Source: Sipunculus nudus (taxonomy: Eukaryota; Annelida; Sipuncula; Golfingiida; Sipunculidae). From it: a DNA stretch of 64,000 bases. The notes below the pieces were generated by a model. The model worked only from the letters and a program-made list of their open reading frames with translations. It made no database searches and was not told the origin of the DNA. Shown here piece by piece: positions 12,801-25,269 of this stretch. Location of the stretch: positions 75,654,300 to 75,718,299 of the forward strand of contig CM049314.1 in NCBI GenBank assembly GCA_026874595.1. The letters run 5' to 3'. The position numbers and the translations under genes are program-made. Positions within the stretch are counted from its first letter, which is position 1. Each line of letters opens with the position of its first letter.

Positions 12801-15800
12801 CAGAAGCTCTACTATTTCTGCATGAAGCAAGTGGATCTGACTTCCCTGAGCTTGAAACAGTTTCTCAAATCTCTCAAACTTAGGCAAGACAGCCTGTAGA
12901 AACAGAAGCTTTATGTACATGGATGGGTTGGTGAGGTGTTGCACAATGCGCTTGGTGCGGTTTTGCTTAGCAACATCAGGATGTTTCCTCCTAAGGTTCT
13001 GAAAGAATGTGTTCACAGGCTGCCATTGCTCCAGTAGTCGATTCACCACTGGTTGGATGCTTAGCCAGGGTGTGCTAACAAATCTGAGAAGATGATGCTC
13101 TGCTACATCACACATGGCCTGAGACTCCTTAAACTCCTCACATAACTCTGTCCTGTATTTAAAAAAGGCGAAAACATCAACAGCAAAACTCTCTATATCT
13201 TCATCAAAGGCTGCAGTTGCATAACTTACAGCATTGTGAATGTGATGTAAACTACAGCCCCCAATGTCCAGAAGATGGGGAGCATAGTCTTTTTTTATCT
13301 GAGCGATTACCCCATTTACTCTTCAACGCATCACAGATGGTGAATCACTCATGAGCTGAAGGACATTGTTCCAAGGAATCCCATCCTCTTCAAATGCAGA
13401 ATTCATGGCCGACACAATATTTTCAGCCTTGCCTTGGTTAACAATAATAGCTCTGTAAAACTTTGTGATATCTGACTTTCTGTCATCATCAAAATAGTTG
13501 ACAAGTATGTGCAGGTATTTCTGACCTTGAACTTTGGTGCTCTCATCAATAAGCATGCTGAATTTTACCTCTTTCAACTTGGCAATTAAATTGCTATGAA
13601 GGGCAGGTGCAATGCCATCAGCAATTAGATATGTTGCTTTTGTTCTTGCACATGAAAACTGCATGGCCAACTTTGAGTCTGGAAACATTGACTTATATAG
13701 TTCTTGGATGTTCTCAGAAACATTCATTGGAAGGTCATGTTCAGCCAAGAAAGTCGCCAACTTCATTTCAACAGACAAAACTTCATCTTCAAGACACTTT
13801 GAGTCACATACTGTCTTTGCATTTTTTGCAATCACGCACTGCTGAGAGTAAAGTTTTTTAAATGTTTCTTGTGTTTTTTCTTTTGCAGCATGCTGAATCA
13901 GACTTTGCTTACCCATGCTGGAAACTTTGATATTTACTTTGCAGACTTTGCAATGGGCACAAAATGGATCTGACCCTAGTGAGCAACTCCATTCTCCTAT
14001 CTTCACTCTTTTTCCCTCTATTTCTGAACCATCAAAGTCATTTTCCCATTCTTTCCTGTACTTCTGTTTTGTTTTCCCCATGTCTACCTGCTAAACTGCC
14101 CAGTCTTCAATATTTGGCTGTGATCACTTAATTTCCAATGATCTCTGTAACAGATTTATCATATGTATACTATAACAGTTGCAAATCACTTACTGATTTC
14201 ACTTTACTTAACAAACCATACATATCTTAAAGGAAGTCATTAATCAACAAATAGAGCAGTGTTGCAAAGGAAACCTTTCTATGTTGTGTTTGTGCAAGCT
14301 AGATTCAATGGTTCATCTGCAAATGAGAGTAAAAATCTATAAAGGTCAACTCCAGCTGCATCTGAATGTGAATAATTATAAGGATGTTGCATGTATATTT
14401 GACTGAAATTAAAAGAAGTATATAAAATTAGTCACATCTAGCTCAGTTCATCTAGAGCAGAGAGTTCACCAAATAATAACCCTCACTCAGATGTCAGAGC
14501 AGCTGTGACTTATAGCCAACTGCAATGGAACTCACACCTTTGGTTACTACTAATCTAACTCACCTGGAATTTGCAGTAAGCCATGAACAGCTCAGCATAA
14601 ACTCCACACAACAGAGAACACACATTCCTGCAAAGACACTGGGAAAGCACATTGTCAGATCTCATTATAACTCTTTATATTTTTAGATATACCACTGGAT
14701 AGCCCAATCTCATCATGCTATTTTGTTAAAAAAAGTATAAAAAAGTATTTACGCCTTAAAAAACTACAAAAAAGTATAAAAAGCTTTTAAGAAAAAAAAG
14801 GATAATACTTTTAAACTAGAATTTCAGCAGAAGCTGACAAAAGCCCTCAGCCAAAAGAACAGTGTTTAGAGGTGGTCACAGTAACAAGTACTAAATATCT
14901 GTTCTCACATGGATGTATATCTGTACATGTCTCACTTATAAATTTAAAATCGAGAGGTATGTACCATGATTCATAACAATCCACCAAATGCTTCCTGAAA
15001 AATAAGCTTCTAAGTTTTATTCTATTATAAGCTCTGTGACCTTGAAAAGTAGGTCAAGGTCACCCATCTTTGAAATCAGTCCCTATGATCATAGTAAGTA
15101 TTGTGAAAATCTACCCAATGGTTCCTGAGAAATAAGCTTCTAAATGTTTTTTCTATAATCAGCTATAAAACGTAGAAAAATAGGTCAAGGTCACCCATCT
15201 TCGAACTTGACCGAGATTTTGTAAATATACATCTTCACCAAAAAAAATTCTAGGTGGCGCCACCAAACTTGTGTATCAGGTACTGACTATCAGTCCCAAT
15301 AATCATAGTAAGTTTTGTGAAAATCCACCAAATTGTTCCTGAGTATTAAGCATTTAAGTGTTTTTCTATAATCAGCTCTCAAATGTAGAAAAATAGGTCA
15401 AGGTCACCCATCTTCGAACTTGACTGAGATTTTGTCGATATACATCTTTACCAAGGAAATAAAATTCCGACGGTGAATCCTTTTCAAGATATCCCGCTCA
15501 CAAGGTAAAAGTTAACGGACGCCGGACGGACGGACGGACGGACAGACAGACGGACGGACAGAAGGACGGACGGACAGCTTGGGTGACGACAATAGCCCAT
15601 AAGCCTAAGGGCTGAGGGCTAAAAAGTATAAAATGGCAGCACTGCTAGCCGTGAGAGATATTATTTAGATTGTTTATATTATCAGTAGTAGACAGAATGG
15701 AATCTTCCACTACTCAAGGTAAATCATAATAATAACAATATAGTTTAATTTGAAAGTGGTGGACAGGTCAGTTTGTTAACGATTCTGTTGCATGTATAAC

Positions 15801-18800
15801 GAGGCCAGACTATTTATTGCAATATCAAATAAATTTACAAATTAATGAAAAAATCTTTAAGGCATTCAAAAATATAGTCAAAATTCCTATTTCAGAGAAA
15901 CCAAGAATTTTTCAATTTAAAATATTAGTCAGGGTTTTACAACTTAATCCGCTTTTTTATAACTGAATGAAAGCGAAACTGGTCTTGTTCTTTTTGTAAA
16001 GAAGTAAAGGAAACTTACCTACATATACTTTATCAATGTGAGGTAGCCCATAATTTGTAAATAATATTTGAGAATTGGTCAAGGAACTGGAGCCATTTTA
16101 AGCTTAGGTAATGTAACAGAAACAATTGTTAACTCTAAACACCTTAGTGACAGCATTTAGAATACTCTACTTCTGTTATCAAATATATGCATGCAAGTGT
16201 AGAGGGATATTACCAACATTTTCTTTGTATAATTTTGTATTATTTCTTTTTCTGTAATGTTCCTTTTTAATTTGTATTTGTATGAATGTAATTTGTCATA
16301 GTCCACATATCGTCATTATGTAAATGTACTTCGTTGTTTGTAATTTTTGTTAAGAGGGATTAGTACATATCATTACTTTATTGTCATAGTTCACATATGG
16401 TCATGATGTAAATGTACGTTGTTGTTTGTATTATATGTCAAACAGGTAAAGTATATAACATTATTTTATTGTCATAGTTCACATATCGTCCTGATTTAAA
16501 TATACTTTGTTGTTTGTATTATATGGCGAAAAGGTACAGTATATAGCATTATTTTATTGTCATAGTTCACATATCGTCATGATGTTTATATTATATGTTA
16601 ACAAGGCCTAGAGGCCTAATGCGAACCTGTGCAAAGTTTATGAGTATGAATGGAGGTTTATTTTTAAAATTTAATATTGATACTCTTAAGTCCTGCATAT
16701 CTACCTTAGTCATTATGATTTCAGCAAATAGACGTTTCCGACCTGCAAGTTTCTGACTAGGACATTTTAAAACCAGAATATGGGTAGTCGACAAGCGACT
16801 ATGTGTATCCACAGAAATCAGAGTGGGATGGGTGAAGTGAGGCATGGATTAAGTGACAAGGGGAACAGAGTGAGGTGTGTTGCATATTAGCATGGATGTC
16901 TGCAGCTGAAACATGAATGAAGGTGGTGCCACCTGTCATAAAATAGAGAAAATTGTCCAGGATGTATAAACCTGCAAAATTTTGGGCAGATATGTCAAAC
17001 CGCTGCCGAGATATGAGTGATTTTATTGCAAGGCAGACAAACAGACAGATGCTGTGCAATAATGATTGCAGGTGGCACCACCAGTTTTGCCTATGATGAA
17101 GAGCTATGTGAGATCTATACACATGCAAAATTTTGGCCCAATCGGTCAAACGGTTCCCGAGATATGAGCTTGGATTTCTGCAGAGTAAATGTGAATGTAG
17201 GTGGCGCCACTTGTCATAAAACTGAGAAAGCTGTCCAGGATGTAAAAACTTGCAAAATTTCAGGTGGAAAAGTCAAACCACTGCTGAGATATGAGTGATT
17301 TTATCCTGAGGCAGATGAACTGATGGATGCTGTGCATGAATGGCTGCAGGTGGCGCCACCAGTTTTGCCCATGATGAAGAGCTATGTGAGATCTACACAC
17401 ATGCAAAATTTTGGCCCAATCGGTCAAATGGTTCCCGAGATATGAGCTTGGATGTCTGCAGAGTAAACCTGAATGTAGGTGGCGCCATCTGTCTTAAAAT
17501 TGAGAAAGCTGTCCAGGATGTATAAACCTGCAAAATTTCAGGTGGAAAAGTCAAAACCATTGCTGAGATATGAGTGATATTATCCCAAGGCAGAGGGACT
17601 GTGCAAAATGGTTGCAGGTGGTGTATGTTATAAAGCTATCAAAGGGCTACATTTTTCCAAATTTTTAGCCTGATTGGTCAAACAGTTCCCGAGATATGTA
17701 GGTTTATGTGTGGAAACAGACGCACAAATGGAGGCTGGGCAGCGAGGAAAGGTCAGAGGTCAACAAAAAATGAGGGTGCAGCAGTTCACATGTGACCTGA
17801 TGATAAACCCGATTCGCTTAAAATGCAAACCAAGTTTTTTCTGAAAGATATAGTTCCAATAATCTGGGAATTCTGCATCTATACATTGTGTCTAGATGTC
17901 TAGACGCTTTGTCTAGACGTCTAGACACATTGTCTAGACACCCGCCAGAGCCAGGTCAGTTGCCATGGTGATGTCTGGACCCCACCTGTTTGTACTGAGT
18001 GACCCCTTGACTTGGCTGCTGAAACTCAGCATGGGGTCAAATCTGTTTTCAAACACAGAAAGCCTTTTTCAATTGGCTACAGTGCTTTTTTAAAGCTGTA
18101 TTTACCCAATCTATTCTTATAAAACTGGCAGAACCCTACCATAGAATAATTCTTGTAAAGTTTAAACCAATCAGCTTAACAGTTTCATCATAAATCAGGG
18201 TACAAGCTGGAAGAGTTTAAAATTACATTTTCGCTAGTAAAAAACACATCAATGTAGGTGGCACCACCAAAACCTCCATTTCAGATATGACATATGTGAC
18301 AAAAATTAGTATAAAATTTGGCGATGATAGCTCTAGCGGTTTCTGAGATTTTAATTTTAGTCTGCCTTTTTGGACAGATGACTAAGTTTAACCTCCTGTA
18401 ACTTGGCCAAAAATCTCCAAACTGGAACCATTTGAACAAATTTGAGAGAGATTGTTTCAGGGATCATTTCTATGAAATATTGGACAATTTGCAAAGCTGA
18501 ATAGTTTCGGAGCAGAAGATTTTTAAAACTTTTTTAGATTTTTCCCTGTAAAATCTAAGAAAATGCAGTTAGAAAAAAAAAATAAACAAAATTCGATGGA
18601 GATTTTCAGATGACTGATTCTTTGCAAAAATTTGGTGATGCTAGCTTCTGCCGTTTTTGAGATAGCTATGGTTAACGTACAGACGACGCACAATGCACAA
18701 CACACGACGGAAGACGCCGCACCATCACATAAGCTCACAGGTTCGCTAAAAAGGTAAAGTATATATTATTTTAATGTCATAGTTCACAAATTTTTTTTTC

Positions 18801-21800
18801 AGTGATGGTGATCTGGACATTGATAAACACAACAATCTGATGAATCATTTTATTAATCATTCTTTTTAAATAGAAGAGGTAGTCACCTGCAGAGATTAAG
18901 CAATCTATTAGAAACAAGTTAGGTTGTCTGCATGCCCAATCCAGCAAAAGAACATATAATCAAGTGGAGCCAAGAAAAACAAACTATTCAGTTACTATAT
19001 TATACTGACATTTTAAACTAGCCACCTTATTAAAAACTCATCTTAGATGGGTTATATTGCAACAAGGGCAACATCTATCCATTCATCAACCATTGATAAT
19101 GCCTTAATGACTTTTCAGAAATTTGATGGGTTTCCATGAAACACACAGTGAATGTTTATCAATAATCTCATTTGAGTTTATTCTTGATAAAATCTGTGCA
19201 TATCTGATTAGGTCTGAGGTCATCTTAATTTGGTATCATACTGTGAGCATTTACGAATTAAGTATCTCACCTGATTTTTGGTAAAATCTGCATATATTTA
19301 ATGAGGTCTTAAGACGGGCATACTATGCAATATTGTGATGCTCTTGTTTAGGATATATGATGTGGCATTCCATCAGGTAACATGTAAAGTGCTGGCTGTC
19401 CATGAAAATCCTGAGCATTTACATTTGTTACATAGACACTTTATTCTCTCATAATTATTAAATCTGAAACAGTTAATTTATATCTTTCTCTGTTCTTTTC
19501 GGTGGCTTTTCATCGTCTTTACAGTTGCTTTGCACTGCCTATGCAGTAACTTTGCAAAGCCTTTGCAGTGACTTTGCATTGCATTTGTAGTAGCTTTGCA
19601 AAGCCCTTGATTGGCTTTGCATTACCTTTGCAAAACCGTTGAAATGGCTTTGCCAAATCATTACAGTGGCTTTGCCTACAATAGCTTTGCCAAATCTTTG
19701 CATTGCCTCTGCTGTGGCTTGGCAAAACTTTTGCTTTTGCTTTGCATTACTGGTGCAGTAGGTTTGCATAACAATTGCTTAGTGATTGCAGTACTTTTGC
19801 ATATGGTTAAGTAATTCTTCCAATTCCATATGTATGCAGCACATGTGCTGAAGATATATGCAACTTATATTCTGCAAATAGTTCAGCAAATGTATTGCAA
19901 AGAGATTGTACATTTGCTCCATAGGGGTCATTTTTGTACAGATAGCATGTCTGATCACTAGCCGGTGCACTTTGAGACGTGGGTTCGAAATTGGCAGGAG
20001 TCTTCCCATGTGTGACTTTCATCAAGGGTGTTTATATAATTGGAATGATATCAGGGAGATAAGCTTTCTAATATCGGGCTCGTCCCTGGGCCGTGGGTGC
20101 ATTCGTCAGGAAGATCTGATGGCTATCCAGTGTGTTTAAACCAGCTGCTGGCTGGTTCAGGTTCACACCTGAGATAGCGGGGTTCATTGAATGAATGACG
20201 TTCTCGCCAACCCGACAGGTAGCCGCCAGACTGGCACACCATGAACAATTTATAAAGTACGGTAGTGTACGATGTATTAAAAATGGAGGTCGGTACTACA
20301 CCATAAATAATAATTAAAAAAAAAAGAAAAAAAAAAGGTTAATTACCGTTACATAGGGCTGGATTTAGTTTGAATTCTTACCAAAACTTTTGCATATATC
20401 ATGCATGGAATGCGCCTAGGTAAAAAGCTCATCATGTTCAACAATAGAACTGATGACATATAATCCACAAGTATTTAATTTTCATTATCCTGTAATTAAA
20501 GCTACCTCCAATGCGCTTGATTAAAGAAAATCCCCCCTCCATTTATCCAGCACACCCAAGACAGAGGTGGCCTTGCAGACATCCTCCTGGTTTTTAGAAG
20601 TGATTTCATGTGTGTTTGAGGTAGCCTTGCGGACATTTACCTGGGTTTCAGGAGCTATTTCCTGTGTGCTTGAGGTAGCCTTGCGGACGGCTGCTGCTCG
20701 TGACTTGATGTTTGCCAGGTTATCTCTCATCGGCAGATTCCGGATTGATGTGATCAATCTATGGCGTAGCTGTCAACAAGAATTAAGCAAACAAGTTTAA
20801 TCAGACACAGGTTCCTTGATCCTTCATATTTTTATTTATCAGAAAAATACACTGCAGGGCCCAGCTGAGCGGCAGAATAAAAGAAACATAATATTGTATC
20901 TGAGGTCTCTTTTTTTATGATACATCCATGACATATAGCTTAATAAACATAAATTAACCGACATGGTTATAAAAATTATATAAACTGATAATTTAAGGAT
21001 CTGTTCCATGTGTGTACTGCCTGCAGGCTGGCCATGTGATTAGATGGCAAAATTAGTTTTTTTTTTCATATTGAAAATCATCAGAGATGGTCCATTTAGC
21101 CTTCGTGGAGGCAAGTTTGTCTTACATGGTAGGGTTTGTCCATGTAATTACCTGTACTTGATTGGGTTTAGTGCTCTCCTCTGGAGCCGGAAGTGAATTC
21201 AGTGTCGCTGCTACTGTTGCTATGAGAGCCACAGCACCTATATGTGCAAGGGTTTACACAATTAACATAACGATTACTACATAAATTAGATAATAAGCAT
21301 GCAAAATCTTAACATTTTTACGAAGACCTAAGGCAAAAATGGCTAAGTGAGAAACCTATTTCAGTAGCGTCAGATAAATAACATCATTGAAACTAAAGTA
21401 TTCATCTGTTATTTTCAGCAAACATTACATACATTGATATTGATGTTGGAATATTATACCAGAGGCCAATTATCCCATAATTCAAGTGGCTGGTACCTGT
21501 GTAGATGAGAGGTCACATTCATGAAGATCTTATTTTTACAATTCCCCTTTTTCTGAACATCACAAATTTGATACCCTCATGGAAGACTCTCAACCAGGTT
21601 ATAAATATATATACTGTGGTTGGATTGATATTTGTATATCATTCATTGTATAAATTATTAAATAATCATTCAAATTAGAGAAGGATCCATTGTATATCAA
21701 ACAAATGGAAATTCAAATTCACAAATTGCAGATAATGATACAGCAAGATATGATATTGAACATGGTAACATAAAACTATGACATGTAATGTTATATACAG

Positions 21801-24800
21801 TGCACTCACAAGAATGAGAGAACTAGGAAATACAGCACAATGTGAACTGAAATGTTATATAGAACATGTAAAGTGGCATTGAGACATAAAAGAGGTTCTA
21901 ACTGCCAAAATTGTAATTTTCTTAAAGACCATTTAGGAAGAGCAAGTTATCTGAGAGTTATTAAATGTCATTATTTTCTCTTGCAATTGTACACAAATGT
22001 TTGATTTACTGTATGTAAACAGTGTATTTATACAGAAAGTATCCAGAAAAGTTTTGATTAAAATATGCTCTGACAGCAAGCGCCATAATACACCTACCTT
22101 CTGTATTACCTGAGGTTAACATGGCTGCCAAGCTGCCGGCTGAATATGTGGTATTCTCGCCGCTTACTAATGTCTCGAGCTTGTTTAGAAGGTCAGGAGG
22201 TGAGTCAGATGATCCATTGACTGTCATTCCTACAGGAAGCACCTGCAGGTATAAAAGTCATAATAAAACTATATATATTTAACTGAAACGCCACACCTTT
22301 GAGTTGAGGCCAAAGTGATATTTTTATGGAGTTGTAATTTTATATATTAGTAATTAAACTTAAAATACATGAAGTGACAGATATGTTAAGATTAGTGTCA
22401 GAGATTAATGAGGTCTGATATTCAGATAAAGCCAACGATGTTTAATGGTCATCATACGGCCAAGTTTCTAATGGTAATTCAGTATGATTGTAGAGACTTA
22501 AATTGGTTTATATGTTGAGGCCAACATTGTTTATATGAGTCAGGGAAAAGGACTTGCAGGTCATCTATAACTGGATGTATGTCAGGCCAGATTTGGGATT
22601 TTCCAGAATACTTTCATCCAAACGAATCAGATAAAACTTTAAAAGTACACTTCCAACTCTGACGTAATTGTGACCTACTTTGGGTCATCCAATAAAGTTT
22701 AGCTTTTATGATGAAATGTAGAAAAATGTATATGTATGTCTCATATATCACACGACAGCTCTGTATCAAACTCTTGTATCGTGCAAGTCCACATAGCTAG
22801 ACTGCATGGTTTTGTTAGAGAGAGGCGCACACTGCTGAGAGACCACCCTTCTGCTGTAACAACATATCAACAGATCTTGATTAAAGTCCACCAACCTAGT
22901 CTTGTGTCTCTCTCTCAACATGTGTTACACATTGTAACAATATGGAAAACTGCATTGTAACGGCTTACCATCATATTCACACACTATTGCTCAATTACAA
23001 TTATGTTAATTTTAGGCTGTGATTGAGGAATTACTGGTAATACAAAGAATATACATCTTTGTATGGGCAAACTGCAGCCAGAAAAACTTTCAAAAATATC
23101 ACACATTTGAAATTCCTCATGAACAAAATGACAACCATATTTGTGAATCTTAACCCTAACCTGTGACACACAACTCATGATTCATGGTTATATGAACAGG
23201 CAATATCATTCATCCTCTGGAGCCATAAATACGCTCCTCAGGCAGCGGTTTTACCAAACAGTTTTCCCAGATCCCTTTTCATGTAACCCCTGCCTATATA
23301 GCAAAATTCTCTGGGTATGGAAACCAGGGTAAACAAAGAGTAAAGAATTGTAAAGAGATCAACGAGAGCATGATTTTTGTATTGTCCATGAAGCTCCAAA
23401 TTTAAAATATGTGACCGACAAGAGCTCTGTGAATTCTTTGCTCTGTGCACACCCTGAGGATTTTACCGTCGGAATCTTGCTGCAAAAAGAACAGAGATCT
23501 GGGATAAGTGCCATGTATATCTGTTGCAGAAGTGATTGAATGACATTGAGGCAGCATGAAAAATTTGTCTCCTACCTTCACATCAAGGGATTTTGAACTT
23601 GATGCTCCCAGTATGTCCACAGCAGTCACAGTCAACGTGACAAAGTAACCTGACTCCCGTAACCCTGGCGACAACAGCATCCCTGGCATGTTTGGCTCTG
23701 ACCCATAATGCAGTAGCTCACCTTAGAAACAAGAAAGACACACAGCTCTAAAGAAAAACCTATAAGGTACTAAATTAAGATCTTCTAATGCTAGAAAGTT
23801 TTTCTACAATTTTTTTTTCAATGTGGTATATTTGCTACAGTTTCCCCATAATTTGCCTTGACATTTGTCAGGTAAATAAAACTGTGAGCTTAAAACAGCA
23901 AACCGACAGGAAAACAGGAAACTGAAGCATATTGCAGTGTAGGACAAGCTTAGCTCATATGACAGGAAATTTCTTCCAATTATTATTTTGCACTTGAATG
24001 TGATAATTCTTCTAAAAACTTACGCTTGTGTGTGACCTCTCCACATAAACTGTAATATTATGATACTGTCTATGATTTCCTGTATTATGCCATAATACAT
24101 CCACAATTTATGAAACTTCCTAAAACCTTATGATTTGCTGTGATTTCCTACATTATGTTCATTGTGGCACAATGGAAACTGTTTTTTTTTTGCTGGAGGT
24201 AATCACTTCCATGTTTTAATAGTAACCACATATCAATTTTCTCATTATGGTTTTGGACTAATCTATTGTCAGTCACACACGCTTCTGCTCATTTTATATC
24301 CTTAAAGCTATGTATTGGTCTGGTTTATGTCAATTGCCAGCGTACTTGTAGGACATGAGGAGTAAAAAAAATTGCATTAACCAGGACCCGTGACTTCTGT
24401 ACCTGAGGTCTTGGGTGTGTTATCCTCCCCGTTGGTGAGTCATTCCATCAAGGAACAGGTGAAAAGACTCTTGTTTTGTGAGTGAAACACAGCTGTGTGG
24501 GGCCTAACTAAAATCTCATCGCCTCGGCTGAGATTCGAACTCACCATATCTCAACTTTGAGTCCTGTGCTGCACCCCCAGACCAGAGCAGCCGGCAAAAC
24601 AGAAATTTGTGATGGGGTACTATAAAATGCTGCAGTTTTATTTGGTTTTGTAGTCAACTGGAGAAGAGAGTTTTATTTAAACTTTCAGAATTGGGTCAAT
24701 CAGGTCATTTTAGTGGCCATCCCTAATGAAGCAAAACATCACCAGTAAAGCTTAGATAACCCTATTGAATTCATACTAATTTCTAATAGACTTACATTTG

Positions 24801-25234
24801 ACTGGGCTCAATTACATCTGTGGCTTGTAAAATATTCAATTGCACACATTACTCAGCTGATCCTTGACTCAATCATTCAAGACAATTTTTTAAATCTCCA
24901 TCATCATTATCCTTGGATGCAATCACTTCAGACCACAGATGTTGATCAATAATATTTGTTCAATATATTTACAATGATACATGTGCCAAGCTCAGGAATT
25001 TACAAGCACCTGAAACTACTGTTTGAATCAAGAAATTTCGAACTTCAAAGTCATGGGGAAGGGGTTCAAAGGTCTACTTGTTTAAGTTTTTCTGTTCTAC
25101 AAATCATTATGAATTGGAGGGGATTTCATCTAACATATTACTAGCCTTGAACTCTTATGAAAACATGACTACTATAACCTCTCTAACTACTCTTACAAGT
25201 TATGACATTCAGGTATAGGCTATAGAATTATAAC

Positions 25235-25269
<35 letters not shown>

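Larger units (their letters stand above)
9419..15644 (-). mobile_element. hAT DNA transposon, 6.2 kb, with nested repeats
   Basis: The ends are perfect 11-bp inverted repeats: CAGTGCTGCCA at 9419-9429 and TGGCAGCACTG at 15634-15644. CTAGCC directly flanks both sides (9413-9418 and 15645-15650). hAT elements normally make 8-bp duplications, so the 6-bp match is short. AAGTAT(A/C) motifs cluster just inside each end (9447-9495, 14725-14810, 15624-15633), as expected of transposase-binding sites. The transposase is at 11842-14081. Two hairpin-ended repeats (9496-10555, 14813-15622) sit inside the left and right ends. 11041-11780 and 14100-14720 hold no recognised feature. Confidence 0.8.
871..20555 (-). 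other. 19.7-kb intron filled with mobile elements
   Basis: It lies between the donor at 20555 and the acceptor at 871. Contents from left to right: TTTGCA minisatellite, CR1-like LINE, unclassified 8.7-9.4 kb, hAT element, 90-bp tandem repeat, GGCGCC-module element, 22-bp minisatellite and a SINE. The stretches 1500-2700 (with a C-run at 2571-2590), 15645-16297 and 18800-19500 show nothing recognisable. Existence of the intron depends on joining exons 20556-20769 and 780-870. Confidence 0.65.

Noticed and set aside
18840-18940. Candidate exon ending at CTGCAG|GTGACT
   Set aside because: The frames are closed or non-matching and there is no similarity to the receptor; the phase chain does not need it.
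19519-19814. Lys/Cys/Gln-rich open frames in three phases
   Set aside because: Produced by the 22-bp CTTTGCA minisatellite.
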